Source: Symbiodinium natans
Taxonomy: Eukaryota > Sar > Dinophyceae > Suessiales > Symbiodiniaceae
Reading direction: 5' to 3'
Length of the DNA: 12,500 bases
NCBI GenBank assembly: GCA_905221605.1
Contig: CAJNDS010002445.1
Span: forward strand, 1-12,500
Below, piece by piece: positions 7,643 to 12,500 of the stretch. The notes under the pieces are model-generated. The model was not told where the DNA came from, did not search any database, and saw only the letters and a list, made by a program, of their open reading frames with translations. The translations under genes were made by a program, and so were the position numbers. Position 1 is the stretch's first letter, and every line of letters begins with the position of its first letter.

Positions 7643-7775
7643 TTAAGGGTTTAGGGTTTAGGGTTTAGGGTTTAGGGTTTAGGGTTTAGGGTTTAGGGTT
7701 TAGGGTTTAGGGTTTAGGGTTTAGGGTTTAGGGTTTAGGGTTTAGGGTTTAGGGTTTAGGGTTTAGGGTTTAGGG
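7643..7775 (+). repeat. Interstitial telomeric array, 18 perfect TTTAGGG
   Basis: One TTAAGGG followed by 18 perfect TTTAGGG units (7650-7775), ending at GTATATAACC. Perfection over 126 bp contrasts with the decayed tracts nearby and suggests a young insertion, recent expansion or gene conversion. Confidence 0.98.
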
Positions 7776-7890
7776 GTATATAACCTAATTCTAGCTGAAG
7801 CAGGACCAGCTAGGCAAGTCCGCAGGGACTGTGGGGATAACCCACCTCTAAGGAGACATCCAGTTCCTGGGGCTCTTCAACAATTGCCCT
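7776..7890. other. Short single-copy spacer
   Basis: Unremarkable sequence between a G-rich array on the left and C-rich repeats on the right. Nothing recognised. Confidence 0.35.
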
Positions 7891-7932
7891 CCTAAACCCA
7901 AACCCTAAACCCCAAACCCTCAACCCTAATCC
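7891..7932 (-). repeat. C-rich telomere-like tract
   Basis: CCTAAACCCAAACCCTAAAC, then CCCAAACCCTCAACCCTAAT: about six heptads with the C-rich strand on +, the opposite orientation to the array 115 bp upstream. Confidence 0.9.
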
Positions 7933-8035
7933 CCCAAAAGCCCAAAAGCCCAAAGGCCCAAAGGCCCAAAGGCCCAAAGGCCCAAAGGCCCAAAGGCCCA
8001 AAGGCCCAAAGGCCCAAAGGCCCAAAGGCCCAAAG
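7933..8035 (-). repeat. CCCAAAGG octamer array
   Basis: Two CCCAAAAG units followed by ten perfect CCCAAAGG units and a partial one, continuous with C-rich telomere heptads. The period is 8, not 7. On the minus strand it reads CCTTTGGG and would translate to repeated GLWAFGPL, which explains a minus-strand open frame (7810-8076) that I do not accept as a gene. Confidence 0.97.
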
Positions 8036-8132
8036 CCAAAAGCCCAATGCAAGCGCCGTGCGACTAAGACTTCCAAGGCTTGCCGCTGAGCATCCTGAAC
8101 TCTACACTCTAAACCGTCTCAGCTCGAATATA

Positions 8133-8154
8133 TTGGGATGTCCCCTACTAAAAC
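8133..8154. mobile_element. Possible solo terminus of MITE-like family
   Basis: TTGGGATGTCCCCTACTAAA resembles the left end of the element at 10462-10560 (TTGGGATGTTCCC... then TTATACGAACA), with a small deletion. It stops where a TTTAGGG array starts at 8155. No partner arm was found. The match is short, so the call is tentative. Confidence 0.4.
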
Positions 8155-8293
8155 TTAGGGTTTAGGGTTTAGGGTTTAGGGTTTAGGGTTTAGGGTTTAG
8201 GGTTTAGGGTTTGGGGTTTGGGGTTTGGGGTTTGGGGTTTGGGGTTTGGGGTTTGGGGTTTGGGGTTTGGGGTTCAGGGTCTAGGGTTTAGGG
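8155..8293 (+). repeat. Composite array: TTTAGGG x7 then TTTGGGG x9
   Basis: After a short TTAGGG start come seven TTTAGGG (8161-8209), then nine perfect TTTGGGG (8210-8272), then TTCAGGG, TCTAGGG and TTTAGGG, all in one unbroken heptad phase. The variant is confined to a contiguous block, as expected from local expansion of one mutated unit. Confidence 0.98.
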
Positions 8294-8359
8294 TCCGCCG
8301 ACCCTGGCGGCGTGTTGGATAGGTTTCTGGAGGTGAAAACCTCCCTTTTTCCCTCCTTA
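8290..8359. repeat. Twin-hairpin module, copy 1
   Basis: About 70 bp repeated at 12426-12494. It starts in the last AGGG of the telomeric array. Two perfect hairpins of the same design are visible: AGGGTC-CGCC-GACCCT (8290-8305) and GGAGGT-GAAA-ACCTCC (8329-8344), each a 6-bp stem with a 4-nt loop. The second loop would be a GNRA tetraloop in RNA. A pyrimidine tract CCTTTTTCCCTCC follows. Function unknown; it could be a subtelomere-linked repeat or part of a structured RNA. Confidence 0.85.
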
Positions 8360-8367
8360 CGCCCCCA

Positions 8368-8417
8368 AAACGTGGGGGAGGAGGGGGGGGGGGGGGGGGG
8401 TGGGGGGGGGTACCCCG
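8368..8417. repeat. G-tract, left arm of G/C inverted repeat
   Basis: AAACGTGGGGGAGGAGG, then a run of 18 G (8383-8400), T, and 9 G (8402-8410), then TACCCCGG. The reverse complement of about 8700-8747 begins AAACGTGGGGGGAGGGAGG and also reaches a GGGGGTA, so the two are diverged inverted copies. It is a strong G-quadruplex candidate. Confidence 0.75.
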
Positions 8418-8514
8418 GCAGCTTTTCCGTGGAGGGCCAGGCCACCCACACCGCGTAAACTCATGGACCATAGGCGGTTTCGCACAGGGCATAGGGGCTT
8501 TTTGGAAAAAACCC

Positions 8515-8515
<1 letters not shown>

Positions 8516-8571
<56 letters not shown>
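8516..8571. repeat. Poly-C tract, 56 nt
   Basis: An uninterrupted C56, followed by CTACCCCCCCACCCCTCCCCCCCGCCCC to about 8600. The plus-strand frame through it (8400-8894) translates to polyproline and is not accepted. The exact length is doubtful, since homopolymers this long are often mis-sized. Confidence 0.9.
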
Positions 8572-8699
8572 TACCCCCCCACCCCTCCCCCCCGCCCCAC
8601 CTTTCTTCAAGGATCGTAATCAGGCATCAAAGAGGGCCATCCACACCTGCCACCCCCCCACACGGAAATTGCCCCAAACTGCTTCAGCTCCTAAACTGT

Positions 8700-8747
8700 T
8701 TGGGTCCTGGTGCTACCCCCTACCCGCCCCTCCCTCCCCCCACGTTT
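8700..8747. repeat. C-tract, right arm of G/C inverted repeat
   Basis: TACCCCCTACCCGCCCCTCC, then CTCCCCCCACGTTT. It is inverted relative to 8368-8417. The segment between the arms carries the C56 tract. Confidence 0.65.
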
Positions 8748-8889
8748 CACAGAGGCGCGAGCGTTTCACAACTTTTTGGGATTCTGCCGAGCAGGCTGCG
8801 ATGCTCTTCGAACCATGCGATGAGGAAAGCATCCTTTGAGCCGACGAGCGGGTTTAGACCTTTCAACTATGCTCTGGCGGGGTCGGCGG
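8748..8889. other. Short single-copy spacer
   Basis: Non-repetitive, with no telomeric words. It lies inside a plus-strand frame (8400-8894) whose first half is the poly-C. No domain is recognised. Confidence 0.35.
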
Positions 8890-9009
8890 CTTGAGCCGGA
8901 GGCTCTTAAATTTCGGGGCCAAGCTTATACTAACAGTCCTTAATCGGGATTATAGTAGGGGTACTGTAATCCCTACTAAGGACTACTAATATAAGAGCCT
9001 AAACTCAAG
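8890..9009. mobile_element. Foldback MITE-like element, copy M1
   Basis: The inner arms 8924-8957 and 8962-8995 pair at 28 of 34 positions around a GGGG loop. The core CTTATACTAACAGTCCTTAA is shared with the two other copies. The outer arms also match each other: CTTGAG...AGGCTCTTA (8890-8908) against TAAGAGCCTAAACTCAAG (8992-9009). The left arm carries 19 extra bases between two CTTA words (8905-8908 and 8924-8927). The outer ends differ from the other copies, so this is a distinct subtype. There is no coding capacity. Confidence 0.8.
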
Positions 9010-9025
9010 TCCTTAGGGTTGAAAA

Positions 9026-9242
9026 CGAACCGGGCCCTAAACCCTAAACCCTGCACCAGCGAAGAAAAGCCAATCCGGCATTCGAATTCGAGGGGTTTAG
9101 GACCCTAAGCACCCCAAACCCTAAACTCCCTTTGAACCTTCGACCTCCCATCTTTTTCGCATACCGCACCTTGGGTTGGGCCCCTATGCAGGGGCGAGTG
9201 GCTCAAGAAGGGAGTAGCACAACCCTAAACCCGAAACCCTAC
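9026..9242 (-). repeat. Scattered C-rich telomere-like fragments
   Basis: Short CCCTAAACCCTAAACCC runs at about 9032-9052, 9112-9127 and 9223-9241, each one to three heptads, in otherwise single-copy DNA. The C-rich strand is on +. Confidence 0.75.
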
Positions 9243-9377
9243 GGATCAACCTGAGCCTGCAGCATATGGGGGGGCTAATTTCTGACGTGGGGCCACCAAA
9301 GAAACACGCGACACATGCGTCCTATGTATGTTTTTGTTTTCTGGTGTCCCATAGGCAGAAGACCCAGGTCCATGTAG
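9243..9377. other. Single-copy spacer
   Basis: Nothing recognised; no notable open frame. Confidence 0.35.
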
Positions 9378-9381
9378 AGGG

Positions 9382-9470
9382 TTTGGGGCTTAGGGTTTAG
9401 GGTTTAGGGTTTAGGGTTTAGGGTTGAGGGTTGAGGGTTGAGGGTTGAGGGTTTAGGGTTTAGGGTTTAG
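9382..9470 (+). repeat. Block-variant array: TTTAGGG / TTGAGGG x4 / TTTAGGG
   Basis: In continuous heptad phase: TTTGGGG, CTTAGGG, four TTTAGGG (9396-9423), four perfect TTGAGGG (9424-9451), two TTTAGGG, then a partial unit ending at CGGCGG. Again one variant occupies a single contiguous block. Confidence 0.97.
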
Positions 9471-9905
9471 CGGCGGGGAAGTTTAAACACCGAAGCAAAC
9501 CCGCCTGCGCGGTAGGCAACGCTTCGTCCGTCAGGTGGGAGGTCACCCTTGGCTTGAGTGACCTCTGCACTCGCGCGCGCTCTTGGGTTTTAGGGCTTCT
9601 CCCTAAACCGAAACCTTAAACCCCAAACCCAACTTCAAAACCCTAAACCCTCAAATTCTGGGCCCTGAGCCTTCGTCGAAAAAAACGAATACAAAACTAT
9701 CAGACTCTCCTCCACCGTCCTCACCCTAAACCCTTAAGCCTTAAACCCTAAACCCTACACAAACTCTGCTTCCCCAAGCCAAAGGGCGTAGATTACGACA
9801 GAGGCTTTCTCGCTCTCCGACGCCGCCAAGAGAGCATCCTGCATGATGGGAAGATTCCTCGGAGGGGGCGGCGAGTGTGCGGCTTAGAAGCTAACATTGG
9901 CAGGG
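9471..9905. other. Single-copy DNA with two C-rich telomere-like fragments
   Basis: C-rich fragments at about 9600-9655 (CCCTAAACCGAAACCTTAAA and following) and 9722-9760. Between them lie a short poly-A (9679-9684) and GC-rich single-copy pieces, including an alternating GCGCGCGC run near 9572. No gene is seen. Confidence 0.6.
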
Positions 9906-10010
9906 TTTAGGGTTTAGGGTTTAGGGTTTAGGGTTTAGGGTTTAGGGTTTAGGGTTTAGGGTTTAGGGTTTAGGGTTTAGGGTTTAGGGTTTAGGGTTTA
10001 GGGTTTAGGG
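9906..10010 (+). repeat. Interstitial telomeric array, 15 perfect TTTAGGG
   Basis: Fifteen uninterrupted perfect heptads after a partial AGGG, ending at TGTCTTG. It lies 23 bp left of MITE-like copy M2. Confidence 0.98.
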
Positions 10011-10033
10011 TGTCTTGTTTAGAGTGGGTGTGG

Positions 10034-10111
10034 GTGGAATGTTCCCCTGTATACTAACAGTCCTTAACAGGGATTACAATAGGATTGTTAGTATAAGGGG
10101 GAAAATCCCAA
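10034..10111. mobile_element. Foldback MITE-like element, copy M2
   Basis: About 78 bp. The arms 10036-10063 and 10082-10109 pair at 23 of 28 positions; the inner TATACTAACAGTCC / GGATTGTTAGTATA pair has one mismatch. Ends GTGGAATGTTCCC and GAAAATCCCAA correspond to the termini of copy M3. The centre is shorter than in M3, consistent with an internal deletion. I found no clear flanking duplication. Confidence 0.8.
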
Positions 10112-10453
10112 GGTTTAAGTTTTAAGGGTTTGGGGGTGAGGGAGGGTGTCTGGGTCTCGGGTATGTTGGTTGTGTTTGCGCGATGAGCTCCTTTAGCACC
10201 AGTGAACAGCAGAGATCGCGAAAGACATGGTGACAGCGAGCAAAACAACCTAAAGAAAGCGAAGACACCACGCAACATGCAGCAGCAACGCAGACGCAAG
10301 CAAACAAGGCAACCAAAAGAACATTACCTCGGGCGAAACTGCCATGTCTACAGCCGGGCTCAGCCACAGACTTGGGACTACGACAGTTCCCTCGCTTGTG
10401 ATCCGCTTCTTTCCCACATACAACTATGAACTTCACTCACCTGCGACCATAAC
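10112..10453. other. Single-copy sequence between two MITE-like copies
   Basis: A purine-rich middle part (CAGCAGCAACGCAGACG, AAGCAAACAAGGC), with the loosely repeated word CTGCGAC here and further right (10441, 10621, 10650). Frames are open on both strands. See the separate doubtful frame entry. Confidence 0.4.
10122..10436 (-). other. Doubtful 104-codon frame with hydrophobic stretch
   Basis: A minus-strand frame starting MKFIVVCGKEADHKRG. It has a strongly hydrophobic, Cys/Val/Ala-rich stretch at roughly residues 38-65 that could span a membrane, and a Pro-rich C-terminal end encoded by telomere-like DNA. Plus-strand frames (10202-10429, 10344-10532) overlap it. I recognise no family. 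The tail running into repeat sequence and the overlapping frames argue against a real gene. Confidence 0.15.
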
Positions 10454-10568
10454 CTGCCATCTTGGGATGTTCCCCCTTATACGAACAGTTCGTAAAAGGG
10501 ATTATAGTACTCTCGATTATAATCCCCATTAAGGACTGTTAGGATAAGGGAACATCCCAACTGCCATC
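10454..10568. mobile_element. MITE-like element M3 with 8-bp target duplication
   Basis: The element body is 10462-10560 (99 bp). Its termini TTGGGATGTTCCC and GGGAACATCCCAA are perfect 13-bp inverted repeats. The arms continue inward through TTATACGAACAGTT / AGGACTGTTAGGATAA and GGGATTATAG / GATTATAATCCCC, so almost the whole element folds back around a short loop. The flanks CTGCCATC (10454-10461) and CTGCCATC (10561-10568) are an exact 8-bp direct repeat. 8-bp duplications are typical of hAT, P and some other DNA transposon superfamilies; the terminus does not let me choose. It is non-coding, so it would need a transposase supplied elsewhere. Confidence 0.88.
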
Positions 10569-10675
10569 ACTTGTGACTATAGAAGGCCTTCCCTCTCGCT
10601 GGAAAGGGTTGCAAACCCAGCTGCGACGACAAAGAAAACCACAAACTCGCCTGCGACGTCTTTGGAGGCACAAGG
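10569..10675. other. Single-copy spacer
   Basis: Contains GCTGCGACGAC and GCCTGCGACGTC words. Nothing recognised. Confidence 0.35.
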
Positions 10676-10795
10676 ACTTTAGGGTTTGGGGTTCAAGGTT
10701 TAGGGCTTTTGGGGTTGAAGGTTTAGGGCTTTTAGGGTTTTGGGGTTGAGGCTTAGGGCTTTCCGGTTTTTAGGGTTTAGGGTTTGGGGCTTCGA
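10676..10795 (+). repeat. Telomere-derived ~25-bp tandem repeat
   Basis: Three diverged copies of a compound unit: GGGGTTCAAGGTTTAGGGCTTTT, GGGGTTGAAGGTTTAGGGCTTTTAGGG..., GGGGTTGAGGCTTAGGGCTTTCC. It then returns to TTTAGGGTTTAGGGTTTGGGG. A telomere-like stretch appears to have been copied as a longer unit. Confidence 0.8.
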
Positions 10796-10908
10796 GACTT
10801 CAAACGAAAAGCACAGAATTGCGCCCAGCTTCAGGTACTCCAAGCTGCGGATGCTCCACAGCAAGGTCACGTCTGGGACCTCCGCAGGCAGACACCGATT
10901 GCAGCCGG
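10796..10908. other. Short single-copy spacer
   Basis: GC-moderate and non-repetitive. Nothing recognised. Confidence 0.35.
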
Positions 10909-11153
10909 TTTAGGGTTTAGGGTTTAGGGTTTTGGTAGGGTTTGGGGTTTTGGGTTTAGGGTTTAGGGTTTGGGGTTTGGGGTTTGGGGTTTGGGGTTTG
11001 GGGTTTGGGGTTTGGGGTTTGGGGTTTGGGGTTTGGGGTTTGGGGTTTGGGGTTTGGGGGTTGGGGTTGGGGTTTGGGGTTTGGGGTTTGGGGTTTGGGG
11101 TTTGGGGTTTGGGGTTGGGGTTTGGGGTTTGGGGTTTGGGGTTTGGGGTTTGG
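10909..11153 (+). repeat. Composite array dominated by TTTGGGG
   Basis: Starts with three TTTAGGG, a disordered GGTAGGG/TTTGGGG/TTTTGGG stretch and two TTTAGGG. From 10969 it holds 22 perfect TTTGGGG heptads in runs of 12, 6 and 4, separated by one 8-mer (TTTGGGGG) and three 6-mers (TTGGGG). Every unit ends in four or more G. Frames on both strands translate to repeated GLGFGVW or NPKPQTP and are not genes. It has very high G-quadruplex potential. Confidence 0.97.
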
Positions 11154-11236
11154 TTTATTGGCTGCACGTTGCTCTAAGCAATGAAAGGCAAGGATGTCCC
11201 TGAAAAATCTGAAAAATATTGATAAATATGATCCCG
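11154..11236. other. Short A/T-richer spacer
   Basis: Contains CTGAAAAATCTGAAAAATATTG, a small direct repeat of CTGAAAAAT. It separates a G-rich array on the left from C-rich repeats on the right. Confidence 0.45.
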
Positions 11237-11410
11237 TTAACCCCTAAAACCCTAAAACCTGAACCCCCCCCCAAAAAAAAAAAACTAAAACCCTAAAACC
11301 CTGAAACCGTGAAACCCCCCCCCCCAAAAAAAAAAATAAAGATAAAATAAAACCCTAAAACCCCAAACGTCAACCCCAAAGCCCAAAACCCTAAAACCCG
11401 AAACCCTCTC
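11237..11410 (-). repeat. C-rich CCCTAAAA tract with C/A homopolymer duplication
   Basis: Mostly 8-nt CCCTAAAA units. Twice the tract runs through CCCTAAAACC..TGAA into a long C-run directly followed by a long A-run (about C9A12 ending near 11284, and about C13A11 ending near 11336). The pair is a local duplication of about 50 bp. It ends with decayed CCCAAAACCC words. Confidence 0.88.
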
Positions 11411-11690
11411 ACCCTAGCATTAAGTCTCCTAGGGCCCCAAAGAAGCAAAGAAGCAAAAATCAGGATAGGGATCTCCCAGAGAAGCCCCCTTATCATGAAG
11501 CCCAATAAGGTAGGGATCTCCCTCTAAAATCCTTGTCCTGATGTCCACTCCGGGTCCCTAAGTCTCTTCGAAAATCCAAGAAATGCACCTGCCGCCGGAC
11601 GGCGTCGCGGAAGACGGAAACGACGGGAGTGATGCCTCGTCACGGGAGGGCCGCTAGGCCTTTAGTGTTGCTTTGTGGCTCAGGTTGTTG
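11411..11690. other. Single-copy sequence, no gene seen
   Basis: Includes a direct repeat TAGGGATCTCCC at 11466-11477 and 11511-11522, and a GC-rich part (GCCGCCGGACGGCGTCGCGG) near 11590. The minus-strand frame 11293-11505 runs into the C/A tracts and is not accepted. Confidence 0.4.
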
Positions 11691-11760
11691 TTCTGGTTTT
11701 AGGGTGTTAGGGTTTTAGGGTTTTAGGGCTTTAGGGTCTTAGGGTTTCAAGGATTTAGGC
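11691..11760 (+). repeat. TTTTAGGG octamer tract
   Basis: Several TTTTAGGG and GCTTTAGGG / TCTTAGGG units, mainly 8 nt, G-rich strand on +. TTTTAGGG is itself the telomere repeat of some organisms (for example Chlamydomonas), but here it is short and decayed. Confidence 0.85.
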
Positions 11761-11774
11761 GCGCCTAGTCAAGG

Positions 11775-11862
11775 GAAAAAAGAGAAAGAAAAAAGAATCA
11801 ATGAATGAATGAACGAAAGAATGAATAAAAGAAATAAAGAAAAAAAGAAAAAATGAAAGAAA
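11775..11862. repeat. A-rich low-complexity tract with GAAT repeats
   Basis: GAAAAAAGAGAAAG..., then AATGAATGAATGAACGAAAG and further AAAGAAAT words. Only A, G and a few T/C on +. Not a gene. Confidence 0.9.
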
Positions 11863-12195
11863 CCCTGAACCTCTGCACCCCCTAACCCCCAAACCCCTAA
11901 CACCCCTAATACCCCTAAGTCCCCAAACCCTAAACCGTGTTGAACCCTAAACCCCAAACCCCTAAACCCCTCAACCCTAAACCCCTAAACCCTCACCCCT
12001 CAACCCCTAAACTAAACTCCTAAACCACTAAACCCCTAAACCCCTAAACCCTCACCCCTCAACCCCTAAACCCCTAAACCACTAAACCCCTAAATCCCTA
12101 AACCCCAAAACCCCAAAACCCCAAAAACCCAAAAACCCTAACCCTAAACCCTAAGCCCCTGAACCCCAGACCCTAACCCTAAACCCCAAAGCCCC
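11863..12195 (-). repeat. Degenerate C-rich array with 59-bp higher period
   Basis: About 330 bp of CCCCTAAA (8-nt) and CCCTAAA (7-nt) units with single-base variants. A compound unit starting ACCCCTAAACCCTCACCCCT occurs at 11981 and again at 12040, with a CCACTAAACCCCTAAA word in each, giving a 59-bp period. It then grades into ACCCCAAA words and stops at GCTTCAGCTG. Confidence 0.92.
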
Positions 12196-12305
12196 CCTAA
12201 GCTTCAGCTGCGCCGAACTCAGGTTGCGGCCGATACCCCCCGCAGCCAGGAAGACGGGGCCGGCCGAGTAGGTGCCTGTCGGGGTCGTTGGGGGGCACAT
12301 AAAGA
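12196..12305. other. GC-rich single-copy spacer
   Basis: GGCCGGCC-containing GC-rich sequence between C-rich and G-rich telomere-like tracts. Nothing recognised. Confidence 0.4.
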
Positions 12306-12425
12306 AGGTTTAGAGTGATAGGGTTTAGGGTTTAGGGTTGTCAGATTCTGGGTTTTAGGGTTTTCGCGGTTTAGGGGGTTTAGGGAAGTTTAGGGGTTTC
12401 CGGGTTTATGGGTTTTTAGGGCTTA
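12306..12425 (+). repeat. Degenerate telomere-like tract
   Basis: TTTAGGG, TTTTAGGG, TTTAGGGGG and similar units of 7-10 nt with the G-rich strand on +. It leads directly into the second twin-hairpin module. Confidence 0.85.
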
Positions 12426-12494
12426 AGGGTCCGCCGACCCTGGCGGCGTGTTGGATGGGTTTGAGGTGAAAACCTCCCTCTTTCCCTCCTCTAG
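12426..12494. repeat. Twin-hairpin module, copy 2
   Basis: Near-identical to 8290-8359. AGGGTC-CGCC-GACCCT (12426-12441) is unchanged. The second hairpin is GAGGT-GAAA-ACCTC (12463-12476), one pair shorter because CTG is missing before it. A few substitutions lie between and after the hairpins. Similarity fades at about 12492, but the window ends at 12500, so the true right edge cannot be judged. Confidence 0.85.
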
Positions 12495-12500
12495 ACCCGA

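Noticed and set aside
7643-7775. True chromosome end
   Set aside because: The array is only 133 bp and is followed by single-copy DNA; neither end of the window has a terminal array.
7810-8076. Minus-strand frame with GLWAFGPL repeats
   Set aside because: Explained entirely by the CCCAAAGG octamer array.
8400-8894. 164-codon frame with a long polyproline
   Set aside because: The polyproline is the C56 tract, and the rest has no recognisable domain.
10910-11203. GLGFGVW-type and NPKPQTP-type frames on both strands
   Set aside because: Translations of TTTGGGG and its complement.

Overview
This window looks like eukaryotic nuclear DNA from a subtelomere or another telomere-repeat-rich region. 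The strongest evidence is repeated heptad TTTAGGG (CCCTAAA on the other strand). It appears as perfect interstitial arrays (18 units at 7650-7775, 15 units at 9906-10010), as blocks of one variant (TTTGGGG, TTGAGGG), and as many short decayed fragments. TTTAGGG is the telomere repeat of plants, many green and some other algae, Toxoplasma and Eimeria among coccidia, and some other protists. The repeat alone does not identify the organism; an alga or a coccidian/chromerid relative is my guess. I see no intact protein gene, rRNA, tRNA, CRISPR array or bacterial-type operon. The open frames are nearly all translations of microsatellites or telomeric repeats.

Layout. 1-250: ordinary GC-moderate flank. 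250-2740: alternating polypurine and polypyrimidine DNA built from long diverged tandem units, with (CT)n and (GA)n tracts up to 82 nt. 2740-3296: transition with a TA microsatellite. 3297-3874: an 18.4-copy, ~32-bp satellite whose monomers form a three-monomer higher-order repeat of about 95 bp. 4054-7640: mostly single-copy sequence with short telomere-like tracts in both orientations and two inverted-repeat structures (4249-4362, 6047-6352). 7643-12500: telomere-repeat mosaic with perfect and variant arrays, an octamer array (CCCAAAGG, 7933-8035), very long homopolymers (C56 at 8516-8571), a degenerate C-rich array with a 59-bp internal period, a duplicated twin-hairpin module (8290-8359 and 12426-12494), and a foldback MITE-like family with three copies plus one possible solo end.

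No genes work together here. The biology is repeat biology: telomere-type seeding and expansion, block homogenisation of variants, satellite higher-order amplification and a small non-autonomous transposable element. The least familiar items are the twin-hairpin module, which abuts telomeric heptads in both copies, and the palindromic MITE-like family, whose best copy (10462-10560) is flanked by an 8-bp direct repeat. All alignments were made by eye, and homopolymer and microsatellite lengths may contain assembly error.
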